Shown: positions 27,490 to 35,438 of the stretch, one piece after another
Layout of the letters: each line of letters starts with the position of its first letter
Numbering within the stretch: the stretch's first letter is position 1
NCBI GenBank assembly: GCA_030430165.1
Contig: JAUIGL010000004.1
Span: 62,001 to 126,000 of the forward strand
DNA from: a bacterium
GTDB lineage: Bacteria; Desulfobacterota; Binatia; HRBIN30; CADEER01
Direction: 5' to 3'
Length of the DNA stretch: 64,000 bases
Program-made: the position numbers and the translations under genes
The notes under the pieces: model-generated
What the model was told of the DNA's origin: nothing
The model's database searches: none
The model's input: only the letters and a program-made list of their open reading frames with translations

Positions 27490-28386
27490 ATGGGCTCGGA
27501 GCCGTTCGCAGAGTTTCTCAGTCGCACCGGGCATAGGGTCCTCGCCGCTGGCGGAGTGGACTGGTACGAGGCGGGCCGCGGGTTTTTCTTGAGCCTGCCG
27601 TCGCATCGGCGACTGGCGCCGGCGCCGGAAGCGCTCGCCGAGTTGTTCGCCGCCGGCGGTGTGTACGGGGTGCGTTTTCCTTCGCCGCTCGATCGCGGTG
27701 GCAAGCTCAGCTACCAGATCGTTTGCGACGACCCGGAATTCGGTCTCGACAAGCTGAGCGGCAACGTGCGCAGCAAGATCCGCCGCGGTCTCAAGCGGTG
27801 CGAGGTGCGCCAGGTGCCGTTCGACGAGCTCGCCCGTTCGGGGCGAGCTGCGGACGACGACACCATGCAACGCCAGGGGCGCGAGACCCGCTTGCCCGCC
27901 GACGCCTGGGATCGCTACTGGCAGGCTGCCGCCGACACGCCCGGGATGGAGGGCTGGGCCGCCTACGTCGGCGACCAGCTGGCAGCCTTTCTGGTGACGG
28001 TCAGCTTTGCCGACGGGCCGGTCGAGTTCCTTCTCGCTCGGTCGCGTTCGGAGCTGCTCAACGCCTATCCGAACAACGCATTGATTTACTCGTGTACGGA
28101 GGAAATGCTGAAAAAAAGAGGCGTGCCGAAGGTGACCTTCGGGCTCGAATCGCTGGAGCCCGTCGGACCACTCGACCAGTTCAAGTTCAGCATGGGCTTT
28201 CGTACAGAGGAAGTGCGCCAGCGGGTCGTCTTTCATCCGTTGCTGCGCCGTGTTCTGGGCTTTCAGCCGGTTCGTTCGGCGGTCTATCGATGGGGCGCCG
28301 AACGCGGACCGGAAGGCGGCTTCTGGCGCAAGGCGACCGGTCTTCTCCGGTTTGCCGACGAGGGCGGGGATCTCGCCCGTGTCTGA
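27490..28386 (+). CDS. FemAB-like GNAT-fold acyltransferase of EPS loci (298 aa)
   Basis: The sequence has the two-part GNAT arrangement of FemAB-type and exosortase-linked 'FemAB' proteins. The first half reads SPLDRGGKLSYQIVCDDPEF and KLSGNVRSKIRRGLKRC (the basic helix typical of the family). The second half runs from about residue 130 with AAYVGDQLAAFLVTVSF and SELLNAYPNNALIYSC, then VTFGLESLEPVGPLDQFKFSMGF. The usual job is amino-acyl or acyl transfer onto an amine or sugar; here a substituent on the polysaccharide repeat unit is plausible. There is no signal peptide, so it is cytoplasmic. The family relationship is good at the level of fold, the reaction unknown. Confidence 0.7.
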   Translation: MGSEPFAEFLSRTGHRVLAAGGVDWYEAGRGFFLSLPSHRRLAPAPEALAELFAAGGVYGVRFPSPLDRGGKLSYQIVCDDPEFGLDKLSGNVRSKIRRGLKRCEVRQVPFDELARSGRAADDDTMQRQGRETRLPADAWDRYWQAAADTPGMEGWAAYVGDQLAAFLVTVSFADGPVEFLLARSRSELLNAYPNNALIYSCTEEMLKKRGVPKVTFGLESLEPVGPLDQFKFSMGFRTEEVRQRVVFHPLLRRVLGFQPVRSAVYRWGAERGPEGGFWRKATGLLRFADEGGDLARV

Positions 28387-28432
28387 CGAAAGCGGCGATC
28401 TCGCCCGCATCTAGAGGAATAATCGAGCCACC

Positions 28433-29614
28433 ATGTCGGAAAAAATGATAGCTCCCAGCGATCCGCCAATCGCCTTCCACCGCCCCGCGGTGAGTGACGA
28501 GGAGATCGCCGAGGTCGTCGATACCCTGAAGTCGGGATGGCTGACCATGGGCCCCAAGACGCGGCGTTTCGAAGAGGAGTTTGCCGCGCGGGTCGGGGCC
28601 GAGAACGCAGTCGCGGTGGCTTCGGCAACCGCCGGGCTCCACCTCGGCCTCGACGCTCTCGATCTGCAGCCGGGCGACGAGGTGCTGGTGCCGACGGTCA
28701 CCTTCGCATCGACCGGTGCCACCGTGGTCCACGCCGGCGCCAAGCCGGTGCTGGTCGACTGCGAACGCGACACTCTGAACTTCAGTCTCGAGGACGCCGA
28801 GCGCAAGTGCACGGAGCGCACCCGGGCGATGGTGCCGGTGCACCTCGCCGGGCACCCCTGCGACATGGACGCGGTCGCCGACTTCGCCGCGGCCCGCGGG
28901 CTGCGCGTGATGGAGGACGCCGCGCACGCGTTGCCGGCTGCCTACCGTGGGCGCGCGATCGGGTCGATCAGCGAGCTGACCGTCTTCAGCTTCTACGCCA
29001 CCAAGAACCTGACCACCGGCGAAGGCGGGATGGTGACCACAGCCGATGCCGAGCTCGCCGATCGGATTCGCATGCGACGCTTGCACGGGATGAGCCGTGA
29101 CGCCTGGAAGCGATACCGCGCCGAGGGAAGTTGGCGCTACGACGTCGCCTATCCCGGATTCAAGTACAACATGACCGACATCGCCGCGGCGATCGGTTTG
29201 GTGCAGCTGGGTCGCATCGATGCCCTGCAGGCGCGTCGCCAGGCGATCGTCGACCGCTACCGCGCCGCGCTCGCCGATTGCGAGGAGATCGAGCTGCCGG
29301 CGCACCGCGAAGAGGTCGACCACGCCTGGCACCTGTTCGCCGTGCGCATGCACCACGACCGCCTGTCGATCCACCGCGACCAGGTCATCGAAGAGCTCAA
29401 CGCGCGCGGGATCGGCACCAGCGTTCACTTCATTCCGCTGCACGTCCACAGCTACTACCGCGAGCACCTCGGCTGTCGCGACGCCGACCTGCCGGTCGCC
29501 AGCGAAGAGTGGGAACGGATGATCTCGTTGCCGCTCTACCCGGGCCTCGCTGACGAGGAAGTCGATCGGATCGCCGACACGCTCACCGACATCACGAGGC
29601 GAAATCGGCGCTGA
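28433..29614 (+). CDS. DegT/DnrJ/EryC1/StrS sugar aminotransferase (393 aa)
   Basis: PLP-dependent aminotransferase that turns a 4-keto (or 3-keto) nucleotide sugar into an amino sugar. Motifs in order: GWLTMGPKTRRFEEEF at the N-terminus, ASATAGLHLGLDAL (phosphate cup), PVHLAGHPCDM, EDAAHALPA (Asp contacting PLP), FSFYATKNLTTGEGGM with the Schiff-base Lys, and the C-terminal FIPLHVHSYYREHLG. Length is typical. It sits between the FemAB-like gene and the priming transferase, suggesting that an amino sugar is part of the repeat unit, possibly the amine acylated by the FemAB-like protein (inference). It ends three bases before the next ATG. Confidence 0.9.
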   Translation: MSEKMIAPSDPPIAFHRPAVSDEEIAEVVDTLKSGWLTMGPKTRRFEEEFAARVGAENAVAVASATAGLHLGLDALDLQPGDEVLVPTVTFASTGATVVHAGAKPVLVDCERDTLNFSLEDAERKCTERTRAMVPVHLAGHPCDMDAVADFAAARGLRVMEDAAHALPAAYRGRAIGSISELTVFSFYATKNLTTGEGGMVTTADAELADRIRMRRLHGMSRDAWKRYRAEGSWRYDVAYPGFKYNMTDIAAAIGLVQLGRIDALQARRQAIVDRYRAALADCEEIELPAHREEVDHAWHLFAVRMHHDRLSIHRDQVIEELNARGIGTSVHFIPLHVHSYYREHLGCRDADLPVASEEWERMISLPLYPGLADEEVDRIADTLTDITRRNRR

Positions 29615-29617
29615 GCC

Positions 29618-31048
29618 ATGGCCAAACGAGTCGTCGATATCGCGGTCGCAGTGTTCGGGCTGGTGTTCTTCCTGCCCTTCCTGCTGCTGATCGCGCTGTT
29701 CATCAAGTTGGACAGCTCGGGGCCCATCTTCTTCCGCCAGGAGCGGGTCGGGCGCGACGGCAAGCCGTTTCGCATCTTCAAGTTCCGCACGATGGTGCAG
29801 AACGCCTACAAGATGGGGTCGCGGCTGACGACCAAGCGCGACCCGCGGGTGACGCGAGTCGGGCAGATCCTGCGCTGGTTCAAGATCGACGAGTTTCCGC
29901 AGCTGATCAACGTGCTGGTCGGCGATATGAGCCTGATCGGCCCGCGCCCGGAGGACGCACACTTCGTCCAGTTTTACGACGAGCGCCAGCGCCGCACGCT
30001 GTCGGTACGACCGGGGATGCTCGGGCCGAGTCAGATCCTCGGTCGCGACGAGCTCGAGAGCTATCCCGAAGGGCTGAAGGACACCGAGCAGTACTACATC
30101 GACCACATTCTCCCGGAGAAGCTCGAGCGCGACCTCGCCTACGTCGAGACGGCGAGCTTCGCCGGCGACATGAAGCTGTTGCTGCTGGGGCTGTGGGCGG
30201 TGGTCGCCGGTGCCGTGAAGACCAAGTTCCTGTGGCGCCGCCGCTACCGGATCGCCTTGTTCTTCCTCGACATCGGCCTGGTGGTGCTGTCCTGCTACCT
30301 GGCGTTCATGGTGCGCAACGAGTTCGCCTGGCCGGAGCGTTCGCAGTTCTTCGTCTTGCCGCTGCTCATCACCGTGGTGGTGCGCGCCTCGGCGCTGGCC
30401 TACTTCGGCGCTTATCAGGGGGTGCTCGCGTATTTCGGCCTTTGGGACATGATCGCCCTGGTCAAGGCGGTGGCGACCAGCGCGCTGATCGCCGGCGGGC
30501 TGACCTTCTTCGTCGGCCTGCAGATGTTCCCGCGCTCGGTGTTCGTGGTCGATGCAGCAATCGTTCTCTTCCTCCTCGCCGGGCTGCGTTACGTCCTGCG
30601 GGCGGTCTCCAGAGCCCGCACCCGACAAAAAGGTAGGCGCCGTGACAAGGCGCTGGTGGTGGGCGCCGGAATGGGCGGCGAGCAGATCGTTCGCGCCCTC
30701 ATGGACGACCCCGCCTGTCCGTACCAACCGGTCGGTTTTATTGATGAAAGTCCCGAAAGATGGGGATCTTTGATCCATGGGATCCGCATCCTGGGGGGGG
30801 CCGCGGAGGTGCCGCTGGCAGTCTCGGCGAACGGAATTGAAGCGGTGTTCATTTGTGTCTCGGACCTCTCCGAGAGCGGCGTCGCTGAAATAGTTGAAAC
30901 TTGCCAGAAAGTAGGGGTTGAATATCGGGTAGTACCTACACTAAGTGATTTACTACATGGGGAATCGCGCAACGGGGATCGCGACAAGACAGTACCGAAC
31001 GGAGCCGTAACGGCGACGAACGGCACACCGAGACCCGGCGCCGCGTGA
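29618..31048 (+). CDS. Priming sugar transferase with C-terminal membrane/Rossmann module (476 aa, domain order swapped)
   Basis: Residues 1-190 are a complete bacterial sugar transferase catalytic domain. It has the re-entrant helix [20 protein letters not shown], then [43 protein letters not shown], and [11 protein letters not shown] with the active-site acidic region. It would link the first sugar phosphate to undecaprenyl phosphate. Residues about 205-320 add four membrane helices and residues about 325-450 a nucleotide-binding Rossmann-like domain ([29 protein letters not shown]). In ordinary WbaP/WcaJ-type polyisoprenyl-phosphate transferases the membrane and Rossmann parts come first and the catalytic domain last; here the order is reversed. 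The last 60 codons are locally AT-richer than their surroundings. Confidence 0.85.
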   Translation: MAKRVVDIAVAVFGLVFFLPFLLLIALFIKLDSSGPIFFRQERVGRDGKPFRIFKFRTMVQNAYKMGSRLTTKRDPRVTRVGQILRWFKIDEFPQLINVLVGDMSLIGPRPEDAHFVQFYDERQRRTLSVRPGMLGPSQILGRDELESYPEGLKDTEQYYIDHILPEKLERDLAYVETASFAGDMKLLLLGLWAVVAGAVKTKFLWRRRYRIALFFLDIGLVVLSCYLAFMVRNEFAWPERSQFFVLPLLITVVVRASALAYFGAYQGVLAYFGLWDMIALVKAVATSALIAGGLTFFVGLQMFPRSVFVVDAAIVLFLLAGLRYVLRAVSRARTRQKGRRRDKALVVGAGMGGEQIVRALMDDPACPYQPVGFIDESPERWGSLIHGIRILGGAAEVPLAVSANGIEAVFICVSDLSESGVAEIVETCQKVGVEYRVVPTLSDLLHGESRNGDRDKTVPNGAVTATNGTPRPGAA

Positions 31049-31115
31049 CCCGGTGGGGGACGCAGGTCGAATCTTGGCAGCAACTCAGACAAGGGGAACA
31101 GAAGGGGAACGACAA

Positions 31116-32114
31116 ATGGGGGACACTATCCTGGTTACCGGGGGGGCCGGCTTCGTAGGCTCTCACCTCACTCGCAAGCTGCTCAAAAAGGGCTATCGCG
31201 TCCGGTTGCTCGATAGCTTCATTTACGGGGACGCGGGTCTCAGCGACGTTCGCGACGATCCAAATCTCGAGATCCTCGTCGGCGACATTTGCGACCGCCA
31301 AGATTTGCGCGGCGCGATGAAGGATGCGCGCGGTGTCATCGCTCTCGCGGCCTTGGTCGGCGACCCGGCCTGCGAGCTCTACCCGCAGCGCACCATGAAG
31401 GTGAACTTCGAGTCGACGCGCGACACCGTCGAAGAGTGCAAGGCTGCCGGCGTCGAGCGCATCGTGTTCGCTTCTTCGTGTAGCGTCTACGGCGCCAACG
31501 GCGACAACTTCCTTTACGAGGACTCACAGCAGAATCCGGTGTCGCTGTATGCGCGCACCCGGATCATGTCCGAAGATTATCTGCTCGAGCAGCGCGACGT
31601 CGAAACCGTGATCCTGCGTCTGTCGACGGTGTGCGGCGTGTCGCCGCGAATGCGTTTCGACCTGATGGTGAACACCATGACGGCGAACGCGTTTGCAGAA
31701 GGCCAGATCCAGGTCTTCGGAGCCGATCAGTGGCGTCCGCACCTGCACGTCCAGGACGCGGCCGAGGCGTTCATGCGTGCCTACGAGGCACCGGAAGCGC
31801 GCGGCGGCGTTTTCAACGTCGGCACCGAGCAAGAGAACTTCACCATCGGCGAGGTTGCCGAGAAGGTTGCGGCACAGGTGCCGGGCACCAAGGTCCAGTA
31901 CGCAGACGACTCTGCGGCCGACAAGCGGAGCTACCGCGTTAGCTTCAAGAAGATCCGCGACACCCTCGGCTTCGAGGGCAAGCGTACGGTCGACCACGCG
32001 ATCAGCGAGATCCACGATCTGCTCAAGAGCGGCAACGTTCCCGACTTCCGCGATCCCCAGTTCAACAACGCCAAGTGGCTGAGCAGCTCCGACCACTGGC
32101 GTGGTGCCGCGTAG
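31116..32114 (+). CDS. NAD-dependent nucleotide-sugar epimerase/dehydratase (332 aa)
   Basis: Start at ATG 31116 (MGDTILVTGGAGFVGSHL), which follows AAGGGGAA; the frame is open further left to 31053. Extended short-chain dehydrogenase fold: the Gly-rich NAD motif GGAGFVGSHL, then ASSCSVYGANGD with the catalytic Ser. The Tyr motif reads SLYARTRIMSEDYL: the usual YxxxK has become YxxxR (about residue 145). QWRPHLHVQDAAEAFMRAY is typical of C-terminal substrate binding in sugar epimerases. It is likely cytoplasmic and provides a modified nucleotide sugar for the EPS. The exact reaction is not clear from sequence, and the Lys to Arg change may alter it. Confidence 0.82.
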   Translation: MGDTILVTGGAGFVGSHLTRKLLKKGYRVRLLDSFIYGDAGLSDVRDDPNLEILVGDICDRQDLRGAMKDARGVIALAALVGDPACELYPQRTMKVNFESTRDTVEECKAAGVERIVFASSCSVYGANGDNFLYEDSQQNPVSLYARTRIMSEDYLLEQRDVETVILRLSTVCGVSPRMRFDLMVNTMTANAFAEGQIQVFGADQWRPHLHVQDAAEAFMRAYEAPEARGGVFNVGTEQENFTIGEVAEKVAAQVPGTKVQYADDSAADKRSYRVSFKKIRDTLGFEGKRTVDHAISEIHDLLKSGNVPDFRDPQFNNAKWLSSSDHWRGAA

Positions 32115-32127
32115 TTGAAGGCGTAGG

Positions 32128-33195
32128 GTGGCGGAACATAGTCGAGTGCGTGTAGCGCTCGTCGGCTGCGGCAGAATCGCTCGGGTTCATCGGTCGTACC
32201 TCGAAGGTATTCAACACGCCGAGATCGTCGGCGTGTGCGATGTCGACGAGGCTGCGCGCGGCGCCTTTCTCGCAGGGTCGTCGATTCCCGGCTTCGGGTC
32301 GATCGACGAGCTGGTGGGGCAAGCGCGACCGGACGTCGTTCACGTCCTCACCCCGCCGGCGACGCACGCTCCTCTGGCGAAGGCGTTGTTGGAGGCCGGT
32401 GTCAACGTTCTCGTCGAGAAGCCCCTGGCGATGACGGCGGCCGAGGGGCGCGAGGTCATCGCCTGCGCCGAACGGGCGGGGCGCTGGGTATCGGTCGATC
32501 ACAACCGCTTCTTCGATCCGGTCGTGCAGCGCGCGGCGGCCGCGGTCGAGCAGGGGCGTATCGGCGATCTGGTGGGCGTCGACGTGTTCCAGGGAGCGGA
32601 GGTCGGCGAGGCCGAGAAGATGCTCGGCGAGAGCGACGATTGGCGCGTCAACCTGCCCGGCGGGATCCTCCACAATCTGGCGTCGCACCCCCTCTACTTG
32701 ATGCGTCGCTTCGCCGGCCCGGCAAAGAGCGTTCAGGTGCTGGCGTCGGTCCTGGCGCCGGGCAAGCTGTCCGAGGTGCGCCTCAACGCCGACGGCGAGA
32801 ACTGCCTGGCAACCGTCACCATGTCGGCTCGCACCAAGCCGTTCACCAACCGCCTGTCGCTGTTCGGCACCGGCGGCACCATCGAAGTCAATCTCAACAA
32901 TATGACCTTCATCGAACGCCGTACCCGCAAGCTGCCGAAGTTGGTCGGCAAGGTCTGGCCGAACCTCGACGAGGCGCGGCAACTGGTGGGCTCCACGGCG
33001 AGCAACACGGTGGCCTATGTCTCCGGCAAGCAGCGATTCTACCCGGGGATCGGCGTTCACCTGAGCCGGCTGTACGCCAGCGTCGCCGCCGGCGGCGAGC
33101 CGCCGGTGAGCGCGGCCGAGGGGCTCGACGTGGTCGAGTGGTACGATCGAATCCTCGCCGCGGCGGGGATCGAAGTCGCCGGGGAAGGTCGTTGA
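32128..33195 (+). CDS. Gfo/Idh/MocA-family oxidoreductase (355 aa)
   Basis: The GTG start gives a Rossmann NAD-binding domain (VRVALVGCGRIARVHRSYL) with VGVCDVDEAARGAF following, and the family's conserved EKPLAMTAAEGREVI (about residue 98), which carries the catalytic Lys. Residues about 130-330 are the alpha/beta substrate domain with VDHNRFFDPVVQRAA and NLPGGILHNLASHPLYLMRRF. These enzymes oxidise or reduce hydroxyl groups of sugars or nucleotide sugars, commonly at C3. With the aminotransferase and epimerases nearby it may prepare a keto sugar for amination. Its end overlaps the TTG start of the next epimerase by four bases, so translation is coupled. Confidence 0.87.
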   Translation: MAEHSRVRVALVGCGRIARVHRSYLEGIQHAEIVGVCDVDEAARGAFLAGSSIPGFGSIDELVGQARPDVVHVLTPPATHAPLAKALLEAGVNVLVEKPLAMTAAEGREVIACAERAGRWVSVDHNRFFDPVVQRAAAAVEQGRIGDLVGVDVFQGAEVGEAEKMLGESDDWRVNLPGGILHNLASHPLYLMRRFAGPAKSVQVLASVLAPGKLSEVRLNADGENCLATVTMSARTKPFTNRLSLFGTGGTIEVNLNNMTFIERRTRKLPKLVGKVWPNLDEARQLVGSTASNTVAYVSGKQRFYPGIGVHLSRLYASVAAGGEPPVSAAEGLDVVEWYDRILAAAGIEVAGEGR

Positions 33196-34169
33196 AGGTT
33201 CTCGTGACCGGCGCCACCGGATTTCTCGGTGGCGCGATTCTGCGGCGTTTGCGCGCCGCCGATCCGGACGGCTCGGTGCGGGCGCTGGTTCGGCCCGGAC
33301 GCGAGCTGCCTGAAGGAGTCGAGGCGGTCGAAGGCGACTTGTCGGATGCGTCGACGTTTGCCGCCGCCCTCGAGGGAGTCGACCGCGTCATCCACGCCGG
33401 AGCCCGGGTCAGCACCACCGGTGCCTGGGAGGAGTTCGAGTCGACCAACGTCGAGGGCACGCGCGCGCTCATCGAAGCCGCCGCAGCGGCCGGGGTCGAG
33501 CGTTTCGTCCACGTCAGCTCGCTTTCCGTGTACGACGTGCAGCGTGACGACGCCGAGCTCGACGAAGACAGTCCGCTCGAGTCGGGCGCCGAGGGGCGCG
33601 GTTTCTACGCGCGTTCCAAGCTCGAGGCCGACAGGGTCGCGCAGGCGGCAATCGAACGCGGCGGCCCGGTGACGATCGTGCGTCCGGGACTGATCTTCGG
33701 CCCGGGCAGGCCGGTTCCGCTGGCGCGACGGTCGGTCGCGGCCGGGCCGTTTCGAGTGGTGCTGGCGAGCCCGAGCTATCTGATGCCGATGGCCTACGTC
33801 GACAACGTCGCCGATGCGCTGATTCTGGCGGCGCAGCGCCCACAGGCGATCGGCCGAATCTACACCGTCGTCGACGAGCACGTTCGCCAGTCCGACTACG
33901 CGCGGATGTTTCGCGAGGCGAGCGGGCAGTCGTTCCGGCCGATCTTCGTTCCGCCCGCACTGATCCGGGTTGCGGTCAGCGCCGTCGAGGCGGCCTCCAA
34001 GCTCGCCGGGCGGCGTCCGCCGATGACCCGCCATCAGGTCGATCGCACCCTGCGCAGCGCCAGGTTCGACGGAACCCGGGCTCGTCACGAGCTCGAGTGG
34101 CAGCCCCAGGTGCCGGTGTTCGAAGCCTTGCAGCGCAGCTTCGCCGCCAATCGCGCGGCGCGCAGCTGA
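33192..34169 (+). CDS. NAD(P)-dependent epimerase/reductase, extended SDR (325 aa)
   Basis: The TTG start overlaps the oxidoreductase stop (TTGA). Motifs: LKVLVTGATGFLGGAILRRL for dinucleotide binding, HVSSLSVYDV with the catalytic Ser, GFYARSKLEADR with a regular Tyr-x-x-x-Lys, and VRPGLIFGPG. The length and the GATGFLG signature fit the SDR group that includes nucleotide-sugar and dihydroflavonol/steroid-like reductases. In this setting a keto-sugar reductase or epimerase is most likely. The product is soluble and cytoplasmic. The open frame continues leftward across the oxidoreductase gene but only as a shadow. Exact substrate unknown. Confidence 0.82.
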   Translation: MKVLVTGATGFLGGAILRRLRAADPDGSVRALVRPGRELPEGVEAVEGDLSDASTFAAALEGVDRVIHAGARVSTTGAWEEFESTNVEGTRALIEAAAAAGVERFVHVSSLSVYDVQRDDAELDEDSPLESGAEGRGFYARSKLEADRVAQAAIERGGPVTIVRPGLIFGPGRPVPLARRSVAAGPFRVVLASPSYLMPMAYVDNVADALILAAQRPQAIGRIYTVVDEHVRQSDYARMFREASGQSFRPIFVPPALIRVAVSAVEAASKLAGRRPPMTRHQVDRTLRSARFDGTRARHELEWQPQVPVFEALQRSFAANRAARS

Positions 34170-34208
34170 CCGGGCTCGGCCGGGGCTCGCGGGTTTTCGG
34201 AACGATTC

Positions 34209-35438
34209 GTGTCGATCCGCGTTCTCATCGTCGAGGCCTCGAGTGGCGGCGTCGTCGGCGGATCTCTGACCGGCTTCGTGCATCTGATTCGCGGCCTCAA
34301 GCCGGAAGACTTCTCGGCGTCGCTGGCTCTGTACGAGAAGAAGTCGATCGAGCCCGAGCTCGCTGAGCTGGGGGTCGACGTACACCACGTGCAGCGCCGG
34401 CGACTGCCGAAGCAGCACGCCTTGCTCGACAAGCCGGCCTACCAGAGCGCGAAGCGCATCGGCGCGATCGGCGGGGCGCTGCGCACGGCGCGGCAGACGG
34501 CGCGCATCGTCGCCGAGGAGATGCCGGCGGCGCGCCAGCTGGCGCGGATCGTGCGCGACGAGAAGATCGACGTGCTGCACCTCGGCAACGGCGTGCGCGC
34601 CAATTTCGACGGCATCCTCGCCGGCTGGATGACCCGCACTCCGATCGTCTGCCACGTCAAGGGCTTCGAGAAGTACAGCGGTCGCGAGCGCTGGGCGGCG
34701 GCGCGGATCGATGCGTTGGTCTCGATGACCGAGGCGATCGCCGCGCACTGCCGCGACAGCGGCGTGGTGGCGCGCAGCAACCAGGTCATCTACGACGCGG
34801 TCGACCCGGCGTGGCTGCGGCCGACCAGGGACCCGGCAGCAGTCCGTGCCGAGCTCGGGGTCGGCGCCGAGGCGCCGCTGATCGCGATCTCCGGCAACAT
34901 CCAGGAATGGAAGGGGCAGGCGGTCCTGGTCGAGGCGATGGGGCGAATTGCCGAACGCCACCCCAGCGCGTATTGCTTGATCGTCGGCGGGGTGCATCGC
35001 GCGGGCGAGGAGTACGCCGCCGCGATGCGCCGCAGAATCGAGGAGCTCGGGCTCACCGAGCGGGTTCGATTTCTCGGCTTTCGCGACGACATCCCTGACT
35101 TGATGAATACCATCGACATCGTCGTCCACGCTTCGGTTCGCCCCGAGCCCTTCGGCCGCGTGATCCTCGAGGGATTGCTGGCCGGGCGCCTGGTGATCGC
35201 CAGCGATGCCGGCGGTGCGCGCGAGCTGATTCGCGACCGCGACACGGGTTTCATGGTCGCGCCGGGGGACGTCGCGGGCCTGGCCGAGCGTTTGGACGAG
35301 GCCTTGTCCGATCCGCAGGCGGCGGCGTCGATCGCCGAGCGCGGTCAGGCGTGGGCGCGCGAGAACTTCTCACTGGAGCGGCACATCGCCGAGATGTCCG
35401 CTGTTTACGAACGAGTCATGAGGAACGAGACCACATGA
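34209..35438 (+). CDS. GT4-family glycosyltransferase (409 aa)
   Basis: GT-B fold retaining glycosyltransferase. The N-terminal domain starts VRVLIVEASSGGVVGGSLTG-like (the acceptor-side glycine loop) and contains VLHLGNGVRANFDGILAG. The C-terminal domain (from about residue 215) has EAPLIAISGNIQEWKGQ and the donor-binding motif RPEPFGRVILEGLLAGRLVI with the E-x7-E pair of GT4 enzymes, then GGARELIRD. It would add a sugar to the lipid-linked repeat unit on the cytoplasmic face. It starts with GTG after a 39-base gap and ends in an ATGA overlap with the carbamoyltransferase gene. Confidence 0.88.
   Translation: MSIRVLIVEASSGGVVGGSLTGFVHLIRGLKPEDFSASLALYEKKSIEPELAELGVDVHHVQRRRLPKQHALLDKPAYQSAKRIGAIGGALRTARQTARIVAEEMPAARQLARIVRDEKIDVLHLGNGVRANFDGILAGWMTRTPIVCHVKGFEKYSGRERWAAARIDALVSMTEAIAAHCRDSGVVARSNQVIYDAVDPAWLRPTRDPAAVRAELGVGAEAPLIAISGNIQEWKGQAVLVEAMGRIAERHPSAYCLIVGGVHRAGEEYAAAMRRRIEELGLTERVRFLGFRDDIPDLMNTIDIVVHASVRPEPFGRVILEGLLAGRLVIASDAGGARELIRDRDTGFMVAPGDVAGLAERLDEALSDPQAAASIAERGQAWARENFSLERHIAEMSAVYERVMRNETT

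Noticed and set aside
32235-34169. Apparent 644-residue open frame covering oxidoreductase and epimerase
   Set aside because: The leading half is a shadow of the Gfo/Idh/MocA gene; the true SDR gene starts at TTG 33192.
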